This document shows positions 26,589-37,189 of a stretch of 64,000 nucleotides of DNA, in pieces. The first letter of the stretch is position 1, and the number at the start of each line of letters is the position of its first letter. Under the pieces are notes generated by a model. That model searched no databases and was not told where the DNA came from. It was given only the letters and a program-made list of their open reading frames with translations. The DNA lies in the NCBI GenBank assembly GCA_003250395.1, contig QKGM01000007.1, positions 62,001 to 126,000 of the forward strand. The letters are read 5' to 3'. This DNA comes from Bacteroidota bacterium. GTDB lineage: Bacteria; Bacteroidota; Bacteroidia; Bacteroidales; TTA-H9. Made by a program: the position numbers and the translations under genes.

Positions 26589-27386
26589 TTATTGCGTAAC
26601 AACTATTTGTTGGCTAGATCCGTGAAAACCTGGTGCTTCAATTTTCCAGAAATAAATACCAGGGGTAAGGTCTTTGGTGTCAAGTATCAGGCTGTCGAAA
26701 TTGCTGTCAATAGTATATTTTTTTATGATAAGCCCGGAAATATTTATTACAGATAATTCTGCCTGTCTGAGCCCTTCCGGGAGCGTGTAGTCGATCTTAA
26801 GGTTTCCTTTTACAGGATTGGGAAAAGCTTTCATTCCAATAGTTTCCGTGACATTGGTTGACTCCGAGGTCAATGATCCACCTAATGTGAACACTTTTGT
26901 CGAAACCGTATATGGTGTTACGGCATAATTGTAAATGTAACTGAAAAGTCTGGTCCCTGACCCAACGACATTGGTAATCCAATTATAACCGGCTCCTGGT
27001 AATGTTAGGAGTATAGTGCCAGTTTCGCTTGCGACCCGTGTTTCATATGTATAATAATCAAGAGTACTATTGTAATTATAACAGACGTATAACATTTCAA
27101 TTGAATTATCCATATTGAAAAGATGATCGGTTACATATTGGATGTCGTAAAGGTAATAATTTGAGGGAATGCTGAGGTTAACACTTTTCCAAAGTGAATG
27201 ATCTAGGTTATATAGTAGGCATTGACTATTGGGTACATCCATTACATAGTATTTGTCTCCATATGTCTCCGTATGAGCAATGCCAGCCGATACACCAGAA
27301 TAGGTGTGTTCTAAAGAGATCTGAGCAACACTAATTTGCGATGTAGCGATCAGCATAAAGATGAGAAGGGAGGTAAGAGTTTTCAT
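26589..27386 (-). CDS. T9SS-secreted protein with type A sorting domain
   Basis: The 265-residue protein has a signal peptide (about 1-21, ending SVAQ) and a central region of about 160 residues rich in Tyr, Asn and Thr that looks like beta repeats. The C-terminal type IX sorting domain runs from about 188 (AFPNPVKGNLKIDY) through LSVINISGLIIKKY and LTPGIYFWKIEA to the end. It should cross the outer membrane by T9SS and be released or lipid-anchored. The middle has no family that can be recognised. It is the first gene of the transcript that continues into pqqD-like, ATP-grasp and decarboxylase genes. Confidence 0.85.
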   Translation of the reverse strand: MKTLTSLLIFMLIATSQISVAQISLEHTYSGVSAGIAHTETYGDKYYVMDVPNSQCLLYNLDHSLWKSVNLSIPSNYYLYDIQYVTDHLFNMDNSIEMLYVCYNYNSTLDYYTYETRVASETGTILLTLPGAGYNWITNVVGSGTRLFSYIYNYAVTPYTVSTKVFTLGGSLTSESTNVTETIGMKAFPNPVKGNLKIDYTLPEGLRQAELSVINISGLIIKKYTIDSNFDSLILDTKDLTPGIYFWKIEAPGFHGSSQQIVVTQ

Positions 27387-27553
27387 TGGATTTAATTTGA
27401 TGAATTATAATTACAACTAGTTCAGAAATATCACCTTAAATACAGTATTCATGTAACTTACAAGCTTGGCACTTATTTGTTCATTCAAACTAATAGCTAA
27501 TAAGACATTTATTCAGAGAATATCATGCGGGATAATGCCAAAAAAATTATACC

Positions 27554-27561
27554 TACCTTTG
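27554..27561 (+). promoter_or_regulatory. -7 box (TACCTTTG) for the ABC-F gene
   Basis: A full TAnnTTTG match 43 bases before the ATG at 27605, in the divergent gap with the T9SS gene. No clear TTG element at the proper distance. Confidence 0.45.
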
Positions 27562-27604
27562 CCGGCTCTTTTAAAAGTGGGAATCGTAAATTAAATAATT
27601 GTAA

Positions 27605-29215
<1,611 letters not shown>

Positions 29216-29306
29216 ATGCTAACCATACTCTCTGCTGCCTGACAAGATTGCAAATATGCCATTACTTTCCAATACCTTGCATTACTGTTCAGACCTCCTT
29301 TTTATG

Positions 29307-29314
29307 TAGGTTTG
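29307..29314 (+). promoter_or_regulatory. -7 box (TAGGTTTG) for the NlpC/P60 gene
   Basis: A full TAnnTTTG match 14 bases before the ATG at 29328. The nearest TTG upstream is 27 bases away, too far for a standard promoter. Confidence 0.4.
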
Positions 29315-29327
29315 CATCTTAAATATC

Positions 29328-29873
29328 ATGAAAAAGAAGTATTGTTTTAAGGTGTGGGGCATTTTGATTATACTTCTGTTACTGGAGGTTGGGTGCAGTC
29401 AGATTCGTCAGTCTCAGAAGGAAATCTATAAGCCTGTAATAACTGCTCCCGACGGTCCGTATGACCCTGATTACACGCAGGTTGTTTCTATTTTGGATAA
29501 TAGGGATGAAGAAGCCAGATTGTCATCAGCAATAGCCCCCTGGCTGGGTGTCCCGTACAAATTTGGCGGAAGCACACGATCTGGTGTTGATTGTTCAGGG
29601 TTAGTGATGAATGTTATTCATGAAGTACGAGGAATTACTCTCCGGCGGAGTTCGATCGAGATGATGAAAGAAATTGATCCTATTGATAAATCTCAGTTAC
29701 GACCAGGAGATTTGGTTTTTTTTAAAATTGGTGGACGAACGGGCTATCATGTTGGCATATACACTGGGAAAGGCAAATTCGCTCATGCCTCAACATCAAA
29801 AGGAGTTATAATAAGTAACCTCGAAGAACCGTACTATGTCAGACATTATTTTGCCTCGGGAAGAATTAAATAA
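29328..29873 (+). CDS. NlpC/P60 family lipoprotein endopeptidase
   Basis: The 181-residue protein has a lipoprotein signal ending in LEVGC (acylated Cys near 23). The C40 cysteine peptidase domain shows GGSTRSGVDCSGLVMNV with the catalytic Cys, RPGDLVFFKIGG, and YHVGIYTGKGKFAHAS with the catalytic and third-position His residues. It likely cleaves peptidoglycan stem peptides at the inner face of the outer membrane. A DMT transporter gene starts eight bases after the stop and is probably cotranscribed. Confidence 0.92.
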   Translation: MKKKYCFKVWGILIILLLLEVGCSQIRQSQKEIYKPVITAPDGPYDPDYTQVVSILDNRDEEARLSSAIAPWLGVPYKFGGSTRSGVDCSGLVMNVIHEVRGITLRRSSIEMMKEIDPIDKSQLRPGDLVFFKIGGRTGYHVGIYTGKGKFAHASTSKGVIISNLEEPYYVRHYFASGRIK

Positions 29874-29881
29874 ATAACACC

Positions 29882-30802
29882 GTGAAAAAGCGTGAAGCGC
29901 TACTGGCTCTTACTATTACGAGCATATTGTTTGGGGTAAATTATGCAGTTGCCAAAGGCCTAATGCCTTTCTTTGTTACACCACGCCAATTAATGATTTT
30001 TCGACTTGCCGGAACTCTGGTAGTACTTTGGCCCCTATACCTGCTTCGGGGAAAGCAGAAAGTTAACCCGTCCGATCGTTTACGTATGATTTTAAGTGGT
30101 CTGACAGGGATTGCGATCAATCAGGTTATGTTTTTTGAAGGACTCTCTCGCACATCTCCTGTTGATACATCGATAATACATACCCTTAGTCCAATGATGG
30201 TAATGCTCTTTGCTGTATTATTAATAAGAGAGAGACTTACCTGGAGAAAAATTGCGGGAATGATGACAGGTGCTTTGGGTGCGTTATGGCTTGTTGTATT
30301 AGCTGGTACTAGTGGAAAGGCTGAAGGAAACCTCACTGGAAATTTATTGATTTTGTTAAATATTACTTCATATTCACTTTACTTAGTTGTAGTAAAACCA
30401 CTAATGGCTCGTTACAGCGCGCTTACAGTTATGACCCATACCTTTTCCTGGGGATCTTTTTTTGTAATACCATATGTAATTCAAGACATCCCCTTGTTGA
30501 GTTTTGACCATTTTACGACTAATACCTGGCTTTCTCTTTTCTATGTTGTATTTCTCACTACTCTTACCGCTTTCAGTCTTACAGCCTGGGCTTTACGACA
30601 TGTTAGTGCAACAGCGGCCGGTTATTTCATCTATCTGCAACCAGTAATTGCTTCTTTAGTTGCCTGGATTGCTTATGATGAAAAGCTTACGCTACAAAAA
30701 GTTGGGGCAGCAATGCTTGTATTCACCGGGGTATTTCTGGTTATCTACCGGCCTAAAGGAGGTGCCTCAGGGGGATTAAAATCCATTCGCGCAGGCGGAT
30801 AA
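29882..30802 (+). CDS. EamA/DMT superfamily transporter
   Basis: The 306-residue protein starts with a GTG codon eight bases after the NlpC/P60 stop. It has about ten hydrophobic segments in two EamA repeats. Typical features are FGVNYAVAKGLMP at the start, the end of repeat one around MLFAVLLIRERLTWRKIAGM, and the second-repeat equivalent VIASLVAWIAYDEKLTLQKV. Family members export metabolites or amino acids at the inner membrane; the substrate is not predictable. Its last 50 bases overlap the convergent phospholipase D-like gene. Confidence 0.88.
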   Translation: MKKREALLALTITSILFGVNYAVAKGLMPFFVTPRQLMIFRLAGTLVVLWPLYLLRGKQKVNPSDRLRMILSGLTGIAINQVMFFEGLSRTSPVDTSIIHTLSPMMVMLFAVLLIRERLTWRKIAGMMTGALGALWLVVLAGTSGKAEGNLTGNLLILLNITSYSLYLVVVKPLMARYSALTVMTHTFSWGSFFVIPYVIQDIPLLSFDHFTTNTWLSLFYVVFLTTLTAFSLTAWALRHVSATAAGYFIYLQPVIASLVAWIAYDEKLTLQKVGAAMLVFTGVFLVIYRPKGGASGGLKSIRAGG

Positions 30803-31811
30803 ACCAATTTCTGTTTTTCCATCCTTCATAATCAAAAGGAATTGTATCGGCAATAGTATTGGAAACATGGTTGATCAACAGATGCGTAATATCGTTCTCA
30901 TACCCAACCATCAATATTTCGTGCTGAAATCTGAAACTGCGGTAGTCAAAATTAGGAGATCCCATTGCAAAGGTATTGTTGTCGGTCATCAGTAGCTTGG
31001 CGTGTAAATTCTGACCTGTATATAAGGTGAAGCGGATTCCTTTCTCATGCAATGGCCCCAGATATCGGTTACGTAGTATGTCGACTATTCCGACATCAGA
31101 ATTACGGGGAATTATGATGTTAACATCGACACCTCTGCGAACCGCATTTATTAAGGCTTTTCGTACAAGGAAGCTGGGAAGGAAATAAGGGGTCTCAACA
31201 ACAATATTTCTCCTGGCATTTCTGATCAGTTTGATCATCTTTTTCTTAACCGGTTGAAAGGTAATAGATGGGATGTCGCGGATAATTTCCAGCCCATGGA
31301 AGGTCAAAGGTATCTTCATTTCAGATGGTACTTTTAAGTATCCACCAGCCAGATCATACATTTGAAAGAATATCTTTTTAAAAGTAAGAGCAATTGGGCC
31401 ATTTAGCCTAAGAATTAGTTCGCGCCAGACAATATTATAATCTGTGAGATTTGATGAACCAATATAACTGATCTTATCGTCAATAATGGTTATTTTTCTA
31501 TGGTTCCTGCGGTGATTTCTTGTGAAAAAGTCGGGAGAAAACCGAAGTTTTTCATGAAATCTCACCTCACCTCCAGCCTCTGTAAGGGGGGCAAAGAATG
31601 CATCTCTTCCTTTGGTTCCCCAAGAATCAAGAAGCAATTTAACGCTTACCCCTTCCCGCGCTTTCCGAGCCAGAGCATCACGAAATCGGCATCCAATAGC
31701 ATCGTTGCCAAATCTGTAAAACTCCATGAAAATAAACTGATGTGCCTTCTCAATGTCGTTGAGAAGCGCATTATAGTACTTCAGCGTATCATCGAAAAGG
31801 GCAACTTTCAC
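30753..31811 (-). CDS. Phospholipase D-like / cardiolipin synthase-like protein
   Basis: This 352-residue protein carries two HKD motifs. The first is NHRKITIIDDKISYIGSSN and the second HAKLLMTDNNTFAMGSPNFD, each with His and Lys and an Asp or equivalent at the right distance. Other marks are FIFMEFYRFGNDAIG and VETPYFLPSFLVRKAL. The usual N-terminal membrane helices of bacterial cardiolipin synthases are absent, so it is a short, probably soluble or peripheral member. Phosphatidyl transfer is the likely chemistry, but nuclease activity of related proteins cannot be excluded. It converges with the DMT gene, the 3' ends overlapping by 50 bases. Confidence 0.85.
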   Translation of the reverse strand: MKVALFDDTLKYYNALLNDIEKAHQFIFMEFYRFGNDAIGCRFRDALARKAREGVSVKLLLDSWGTKGRDAFFAPLTEAGGEVRFHEKLRFSPDFFTRNHRRNHRKITIIDDKISYIGSSNLTDYNIVWRELILRLNGPIALTFKKIFFQMYDLAGGYLKVPSEMKIPLTFHGLEIIRDIPSITFQPVKKKMIKLIRNARRNIVVETPYFLPSFLVRKALINAVRRGVDVNIIIPRNSDVGIVDILRNRYLGPLHEKGIRFTLYTGQNLHAKLLMTDNNTFAMGSPNFDYRSFRFQHEILMVGYENDITHLLINHVSNTIADTIPFDYEGWKNRNWFIRLREWILIPLRHLL

Positions 31812-31896
31812 CTTTAACAGTTTTGATGTTTGCTAAATTAGAAAAAAGTCGCTAAGAATAGTCGGGGTATTCTAATTTTCATCCTATTCTATTGCC

Positions 31897-33135
31897 TTAC
31901 CCATTACTACGCATGGCTTCCACAGGATCAAGTTTTGAAGCTGACCATGCCGGGATAAGTCCTGAAATTAACCCTATAAATGCACTTACTGATAATCCAA
32001 GAACAGTATTTTTAACAGTAAGGAACAGCTCAAAATCGAATCCATATGTTACCAGTAAAGTGAGGAGCCATATGATTATCAATCCACCTAAACCTCCCAT
32101 TAGTGCTAATACCACTGATTCTGTCAGGAATTGAGTCAGTACGAAATAGTTTTTTGCACCTAATGCTTTCTGAATTCCAATTATACTTGTTCTTTCTCTG
32201 ACCGATACAAACATAATGTTTGCTATTCCAAATCCTCCAACCAGAAGTGAGAACCCACCTATCACCCAACCGATGATGGCAAGGGCCTTGAAAAAACCAT
32301 CAAACATCTCGGTAATTATGCTGATTTCATTTATTGCGAAATTGTCTTCAGCCCCCGGTCGCAGTCTTCTTATACCTCGCATTACACCTGTAAGTTCATC
32401 CTTCAGTTCAGCACGGGTAACGCCCTCTTTTGGCATCACAACTATTGTTCCATCTCTATCAAAGTCAAGCATATTCCTGGCAAAGTTTACTGGTATCATT
32501 GCCTGATCATCAAAACTCTCGCCAATAGCATTACCTTCTTTTTTCATAACCCCGATTACTTCAACTTTGCGCCCAAGTACTTTAATTGTTTTGCCTAAGG
32601 CTTCCTCGTCTTTGAACAGGTTTTCTGCTAAGCTTCCTCCCAAAATTATAACAGGCCTTCCATTTTGCGACTCAACTGGTGAAAAATACCTCCCTTGTGC
32701 AAATTCCATTGAGCGTAATTTATAATACTCATGTGAACACGCCAAAATTCCGACATCTTCCAGGCTTTTGCTCTTGAACTTAATGTTTGAACTGGTCCCC
32801 AGCAGATAGGCAGCAGGACCAGCTGCCGGACAGCGATCAACAAGCTGTTCCATTTCTGAAATGGTAGTATTAGGCCGGTTGATATATTTCCACCAAGGGT
32901 AGTTATTATCCATACTCCATGGCCATTTCTGAATATACAGCACATCTGATCCCAATGAATTGATACTTGTACGCAATTGTATTTCAAGTGAATCAAAGAT
33001 TGTAAGTACTGAGATAACAGAGAAAATCCCGATTGTTATTCCCGAAAGAGAAAGTATCGTGCGAACCTTGTTCACTCTAAGTTCGTGAAGCGCAAAAATG
33101 AGGCTTTCACGCAAAAGCCGAAGAAATATTTTCAT
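31897..33135 (-). CDS. MacB/FtsX-type ABC transporter permease
   Basis: The 412-residue protein has the type VII ABC layout: one N-terminal membrane helix (about 22-48, ILSLSGITIGIFSVISVL), a large periplasmic MacB-PCD domain (about 50-280) and three C-terminal helices. The FtsX domain shows GGFGIANIMFVSVRERTSII, IGIQKALGA and the end PAWSASKLDPVEAMRSNG. The partner ATPase is not adjacent. Family members drive mechanotransmission at the envelope, such as drug or lipoprotein export. A TACGTTTG box lies 32 bases upstream. Confidence 0.88.
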   Translation of the reverse strand: MKIFLRLLRESLIFALHELRVNKVRTILSLSGITIGIFSVISVLTIFDSLEIQLRTSINSLGSDVLYIQKWPWSMDNNYPWWKYINRPNTTISEMEQLVDRCPAAGPAAYLLGTSSNIKFKSKSLEDVGILACSHEYYKLRSMEFAQGRYFSPVESQNGRPVIILGGSLAENLFKDEEALGKTIKVLGRKVEVIGVMKKEGNAIGESFDDQAMIPVNFARNMLDFDRDGTIVVMPKEGVTRAELKDELTGVMRGIRRLRPGAEDNFAINEISIITEMFDGFFKALAIIGWVIGGFSLLVGGFGIANIMFVSVRERTSIIGIQKALGAKNYFVLTQFLTESVVLALMGGLGGLIIIWLLTLLVTYGFDFELFLTVKNTVLGLSVSAFIGLISGLIPAWSASKLDPVEAMRSNG

Positions 33136-33167
33136 GTTGAAATGGGTCTTTCTATATAGATAAGACG

Positions 33168-33175
33168 CAAACGTA
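33168..33175 (-). promoter_or_regulatory. -7 box (TACGTTTG) for the permease gene
   Basis: A full TAnnTTTG match on the minus strand, 32 bases before the ATG at 33135. No TTG at standard spacing. Confidence 0.4.
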
Positions 33176-33302
33176 ACTGTTTTTTTACAATCAGCCTTAT
33201 GAATATTTTCAATAGTATCTTTGATATTTAATTAAAATTGTCGGATTCTTTTGAAAAAGTGTTAGTATACTTTAACGAAATAGTTATAAATTAATTTATT
33301 AT

Positions 33303-33971
33303 ATGATGACTGCAGCTCCTTTCCTCAATTTTCTAACCCGTTTGGCCGCTAATAATCATCGTGATTGGTTTGATGCAAACCGGTCCGAATACCAAGCTCT
33401 TCGTAACGACCTACTAAAGATGACTGAAGAACTAATTCTTCAGATCAAGCAGTTTGATCCCTCTATTGGCACATTATCTGCTTCTGATTGCCTGTTTCGT
33501 ATTAATCGGGATATTCGTTTTAGCAAAAACAAAGACCCTTACAAAACCAATATGGGTGTTTATGTGACCCGAGGAGGAAGAAAGAGCTCCTTCGCAGGTT
33601 ATTATCTTCATATTGAACCGGGAGCTTCTTTTATCGGAGGTGGTGTTTATATGCCAATGCCTCCGCTGTTGAAAAAATTACGTCAGGAGATTTTCTATAA
33701 CTACCCGAAATTTAAGTCAATTATTACAGCCCCTGAATTTGTGAAAATTTTTGGTAGTCTAAGCGATATGGGGGATCGCCTTACTCGGCCTCCAAAAGGG
33801 TACGACAGCTCTTTTGAAGGGATTGATTATTTGATGAACAAACATTTTGTTGTTGGCCACTCTCCCGATGAAAAGGTATTTGCAAATGCCAATCTTGTGA
33901 ATTTATCAGCAGAGGTCTTCAAGGTAATGAGAGAATTCAATGCTTTTTTGAATGTCGTTGTTGAGGAGTAA
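33303..33971 (+). CDS. DUF2461 domain-containing protein (TIGR02453 family)
   Basis: The 222-residue protein fits DUF2461 along its whole length: FLNFLTRLAANNHRDWFDAN at the start, LFRINRDIRFSKNKDPYKTN, and YYLHIEPGASFIGGGVYMP. These are the most conserved stretches. The family is widespread in bacteria and some fungi, soluble, and of unknown biochemical role. Two Met codons in a row begin the frame. It is a single-gene unit diverging from the permease gene, with a loosely promoter-like AT-rich region upstream. Confidence 0.88.
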   Translation: MMTAAPFLNFLTRLAANNHRDWFDANRSEYQALRNDLLKMTEELILQIKQFDPSIGTLSASDCLFRINRDIRFSKNKDPYKTNMGVYVTRGGRKSSFAGYYLHIEPGASFIGGGVYMPMPPLLKKLRQEIFYNYPKFKSIITAPEFVKIFGSLSDMGDRLTRPPKGYDSSFEGIDYLMNKHFVVGHSPDEKVFANANLVNLSAEVFKVMREFNAFLNVVVEE

Positions 33972-34019
33972 GGTGAATAGCTGACAGTCTTAGTTTGAAT
34001 ATGTTATTTAGGACAAAGG

Positions 34020-35282
34020 TCAATGACCTGCAATCTGACTTTTGTTGTTTAAGATTCTGTCGCGAAGCATTTGCAAAGCAGCAACTGTAGCCCTGGTAAT
34101 ATTTCGTTCACGGTTATCTCCAAAAAGAAACTTTTGAGCTGTTATCCCATCGGGACCAGCTACCCCAATCCAAACAGTACCTACAGGTTTTTCTTCAGTT
34201 CCTCCATCAGGACCGGCAATACCCGAAACAGAAACAGCCCAGTCGGTATCAAAAACGCTACAGGCTCCATGGGCCATTTTTTCAACGACTTCTTTGCTGA
34301 CAGCCCCATATTGTATTATTGTTTCTCTGTCAATATGCAATACCTTCTGTTTTATCTCATTTGCATATGCTACAACTGAACCCTTGTAATAAGCTGAACT
34401 ACCTGCTATAGATGTAATCTTTTGCGATATGGAACCACCTGTGCAGCTTTCTGCTGTTGCAAGAGTTTGTCTTTTCGATAATAGAAGTTCTCCTATTACC
34501 CCTTCCAGTGTTTCTGAGTCTTCTCCGAATATTAATTCTGGAATCAGACCATATAGGCTTTCTATCAGGGTATCAATTTCTTTTTGAAGTTTATCTTCAT
34601 GGCATCCACGTGCAGTCAGTCTTAACCTTACAATCCCTGGTTGGGGTAGGTAGGCTAGTTTGATGTGCCCGGGAAGACTTTTTTCCCATTTTTCGATACG
34701 GTCGGCAAGGAACGATTCCCCTAACCCACTGGTCATGATCGTCCGATGTATAACAATCGTATTTGGAAATCTTTTTCTAAGAGTAGGTAATACATATTCA
34801 TTCATGATAGACTTCATCTCGAATGGTACTCCTGGCATTGAAATATAAATTGTGTTATCTTTTTCAAACCACATACCCCTGGCAGTTCCTACAGGATTTG
34901 GGATAGGGATACATCCTGCCGGAATTTCCGATTGCTTACGATTTAGCTCGGTCAATGGGATTCCTCTACGCTTAAAAAAAGCTGTAATATCTTCGAGAGC
35001 AGCTTCATCAACAATCAAATGAGTATCAAAATATTCACAAAGAGTTTGTTTGGTAATATCATCACTGGTTGGTCCTAATCCTCCCGAAATCAGAACAATT
35101 CGGGCCCTGTTACCTGCTTCTGATAAAGTATGAAGGATTTGTAGCCTCGTATCAGCGATAGTAGTAATCTGTTTAACATCTATTCCTATCAAACTGAGTT
35201 GTGAGGCCATCCAGGCAGAGTTTGTGTCTATTACCTGTCCAATGAGTAATTCATCCCCGATGGTTATGATTTCTGCTTTCAT
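34020..35282 (-). CDS. cinA: CinA: competence/damage-inducible protein with nicotinamide-nucleotide amidase domain
   Basis: The ATG at 35282 gives 420 residues starting MKAEIITIGDELLIGQVIDT, the exact family N-terminus. A frame 42 codons longer contains a -7 box (35303-35310) and non-family sequence, so it is rejected. The N-terminal MoCF-like domain (about 1-170) shows LISGGLGPTSDDITK. The C-terminal CinA domain (about 260-415) shows AESCTGGSISQKITSIAGSS, VVAYANEIKQ and GIAGPDGGTEEKPVGTVWIG, features of nicotinamide mononucleotide deamidase (PncC). The likely role is NAD salvage and pyrophosphate or nucleotide housekeeping; the competence link is historical. Confidence 0.94.
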   Translation of the reverse strand: MKAEIITIGDELLIGQVIDTNSAWMASQLSLIGIDVKQITTIADTRLQILHTLSEAGNRARIVLISGGLGPTSDDITKQTLCEYFDTHLIVDEAALEDITAFFKRRGIPLTELNRKQSEIPAGCIPIPNPVGTARGMWFEKDNTIYISMPGVPFEMKSIMNEYVLPTLRKRFPNTIVIHRTIMTSGLGESFLADRIEKWEKSLPGHIKLAYLPQPGIVRLRLTARGCHEDKLQKEIDTLIESLYGLIPELIFGEDSETLEGVIGELLLSKRQTLATAESCTGGSISQKITSIAGSSAYYKGSVVAYANEIKQKVLHIDRETIIQYGAVSKEVVEKMAHGACSVFDTDWAVSVSGIAGPDGGTEEKPVGTVWIGVAGPDGITAQKFLFGDNRERNITRATVAALQMLRDRILNNKSQIAGH

Positions 35283-35302
35283 GAATACACGTTTTAGGGA
35301 CA

Positions 35303-35310
35303 CAAAGATA
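35303..35310 (-). promoter_or_regulatory. -7 box (TATCTTTG) of cinA
   Basis: A full TAnnTTTG match on the minus strand, 21 bases before the ATG at 35282. It lies inside the longer alternative frame and supports the shorter start. Confidence 0.5.
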
Positions 35311-35621
35311 AAGACTTCGTATTGACATCCGGCCCCATTAAATGCAACTACCAGATCGAAAATAGGTTGGGAAAGATGCTGGGTGTGAATTTTTAGAACA
35401 TTGTCCATTTATTTTTGTCATAGGCAATACAAGCATATTGATTCTATAGATTGTCTTAAGGCTTTAACTGAGTTCAATTTGATTGATGACATATCCGATA
35501 AAAAATATGTCTTGTAATTTATCGATGGATGTTTGGTTAGAAGCGGGTATTCTTTGATCGTCCTGAAAAAGTAACCTCTTCACACCTGTTGGAAATTCAG
35601 TTTAACTTGAAACGGAATCAG

Positions 35622-35651
35622 TTGGAATTTCAATCCAATTCAATATATTTG
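35622..35651 (+). promoter_or_regulatory. Canonical promoter of the sodium:solute symporter gene
   Basis: TTG at 35622-35624, 19 bases, then TATATTTG at 35644-35651, 24 bases before the ATG at 35675. A small inverted repeat TTGGA/TCCAA (35622-35626 and 35634-35638) overlaps the -33 side and could be an operator. The remainder of the 392-base gap after cinA shows no gene. Confidence 0.7.
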
Positions 35652-35674
35652 CTGAAACAGAAGTTGAACTGAGC

Positions 35675-37108
35675 ATGAATTGGCTGATATTCTGGATAAC
35701 TGTCTTTCTGCTGATAATGATTGTCCTTGCAGTCAAACATATGCGCAGTGGAACTCTAGAGTCATATCTCGTTAACAATCGAAATACAGGTTTGACTCTT
35801 CTGGTTTTTACGACGATAGCAACTTTTGTTGGCGGAGGAACCTCTATTGGTCTTATTTCGATGGGTTATCAGGCAGGTTTTGCTGCTACAGGAGTAGGTA
35901 TTGCATATTTCCTTGGTTTTTTTCTGGTTGCTAAGTTCGCTCCGCGAATTCATGAAGCGGGTGTAAGGTTTAATATTCTTTCTTTTCCTCAATACCTCAA
36001 CCAGTCTTATGGGGTTGGGCCAAACTCTGGATTTTCTCGTTGGTTTTCATCGGTAGTGGCCGGGGTAAATATCTTTATTTTCTTTTTTCTATTGTCAGCC
36101 CAATTTGTGGGAATGGCGTCATTGCTGAAGTATGCCTTTGCTCTGGGATATGTCACTGCATCTGTAATATCAAGTATAATAGTTATTTTTTATACTGCCA
36201 TGGCCGGATTGGCCGGTGTGATCATTACTGATATGATCCAGTTCATTGTCATTGTACTGATGATTATTGTAATTTTTATTCCTGGTATATGGGCTGATAC
36301 TAACGGATTGGAAGCATTAAGTCAGCTTCCGGGAGAGATGCTTAATGGTACAATGTATGGATGGGCTTTCCTCCTCGGTTTACCCCTTTTTATTGCTCCA
36401 TCAGTGCTGGTTAGAATGGATATTTGGCAACGCTTGCTGGCAGCCAGGTCAGCCAAAGTTGCCCGCTCGACGGCATTATGGTCAGGCTTCGGCATGCTCC
36501 CTTTTTATTTATTGTTCCCGTTGGTTGGTATGGCGATGAGGGTTCAGTATGGTGACTCACTGGCTCCTGATGATACAACTTTTCTTTTTTTAACTCGTCA
36601 TTCTTCGCATGGCCTTCTTGCTTTTTCTGTCGTAGGCCTGATGTCGGCGCTTATGTCCTCGGGGGACAGTTTTCTGAATATTATCTCGATTTCAGCGCTT
36701 AATGACCTTAAAGGATGGAGAGGAAGAGAAATGACCCGACAAAGCTTTTTTAGCTTGCTTAGAATTGCTACAGTTTTATTTGGAATACTGGCACTGATAT
36801 TGGCATTACTGGTTCCCGATATAGTAAACCTCATGGTAGTCGGGTTGGGTACAATTTCGATTTTTGTTCCTATTGCCCTGCTCGCACTTATAGACAACAA
36901 ACCGACCAGGTATCGGAAGAGTGCCCTGGCAAGTATTCTTTCAGGATTCGCCATTAATATTCTTTTTTTTGTCCTGGGTGTTATTCATCCATTGCAGTTT
37001 GAAGCCAAATCTTCATTTGTCCCTGCATTTTGTGTAGCTGCTTTAGTTTTGATATTTGGAATCGTATTTACCCGGTTGAAATGCTGGAAATCCGCCGGTG
37101 AAATATAA
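35675..37108 (+). CDS. Sodium:solute symporter family protein
   Basis: The 477-residue protein has about 13 hydrophobic segments and the SSS hallmarks: TIATFVGGGTSIGLISMGYQ in the early core, AGLAGVIITDMIQFIVIV in the sodium-site helix region, and LMSALMSSGDSFLNIISISA with the Ser/Thr cluster of the second sodium site. Substrates in this superfamily range from sugars and amino acids to organic acids; none can be fixed. It lies 81 bases upstream of the hybrid kinase gene on the same strand. In several bacteria SSS domains are linked to kinases, so a sensing partnership is possible but not shown. Confidence 0.9.
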   Translation: MNWLIFWITVFLLIMIVLAVKHMRSGTLESYLVNNRNTGLTLLVFTTIATFVGGGTSIGLISMGYQAGFAATGVGIAYFLGFFLVAKFAPRIHEAGVRFNILSFPQYLNQSYGVGPNSGFSRWFSSVVAGVNIFIFFFLLSAQFVGMASLLKYAFALGYVTASVISSIIVIFYTAMAGLAGVIITDMIQFIVIVLMIIVIFIPGIWADTNGLEALSQLPGEMLNGTMYGWAFLLGLPLFIAPSVLVRMDIWQRLLAARSAKVARSTALWSGFGMLPFYLLFPLVGMAMRVQYGDSLAPDDTTFLFLTRHSSHGLLAFSVVGLMSALMSSGDSFLNIISISALNDLKGWRGREMTRQSFFSLLRIATVLFGILALILALLVPDIVNLMVVGLGTISIFVPIALLALIDNKPTRYRKSALASILSGFAINILFFVLGVIHPLQFEAKSSFVPAFCVAALVLIFGIVFTRLKCWKSAGEI

Positions 37109-37189
37109 TATAGTAACTTATTTAATTATTTTCGTATAACCCGTTTTGATGTACAGAAAATACAATCATAAACATTTGATCCAATCGTC

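Noticed and set aside
26589-27386. The T9SS protein as the peptide precursor of the PqqD cluster
   Set aside because: It has a signal peptide and a full sorting domain and is far larger than a RiPP precursor; no leader/core layout is visible.
35283-35408. A 42-codon N-terminal extension of cinA
   Set aside because: The extra residues do not match the family, and a TATCTTTG box lies inside the segment.
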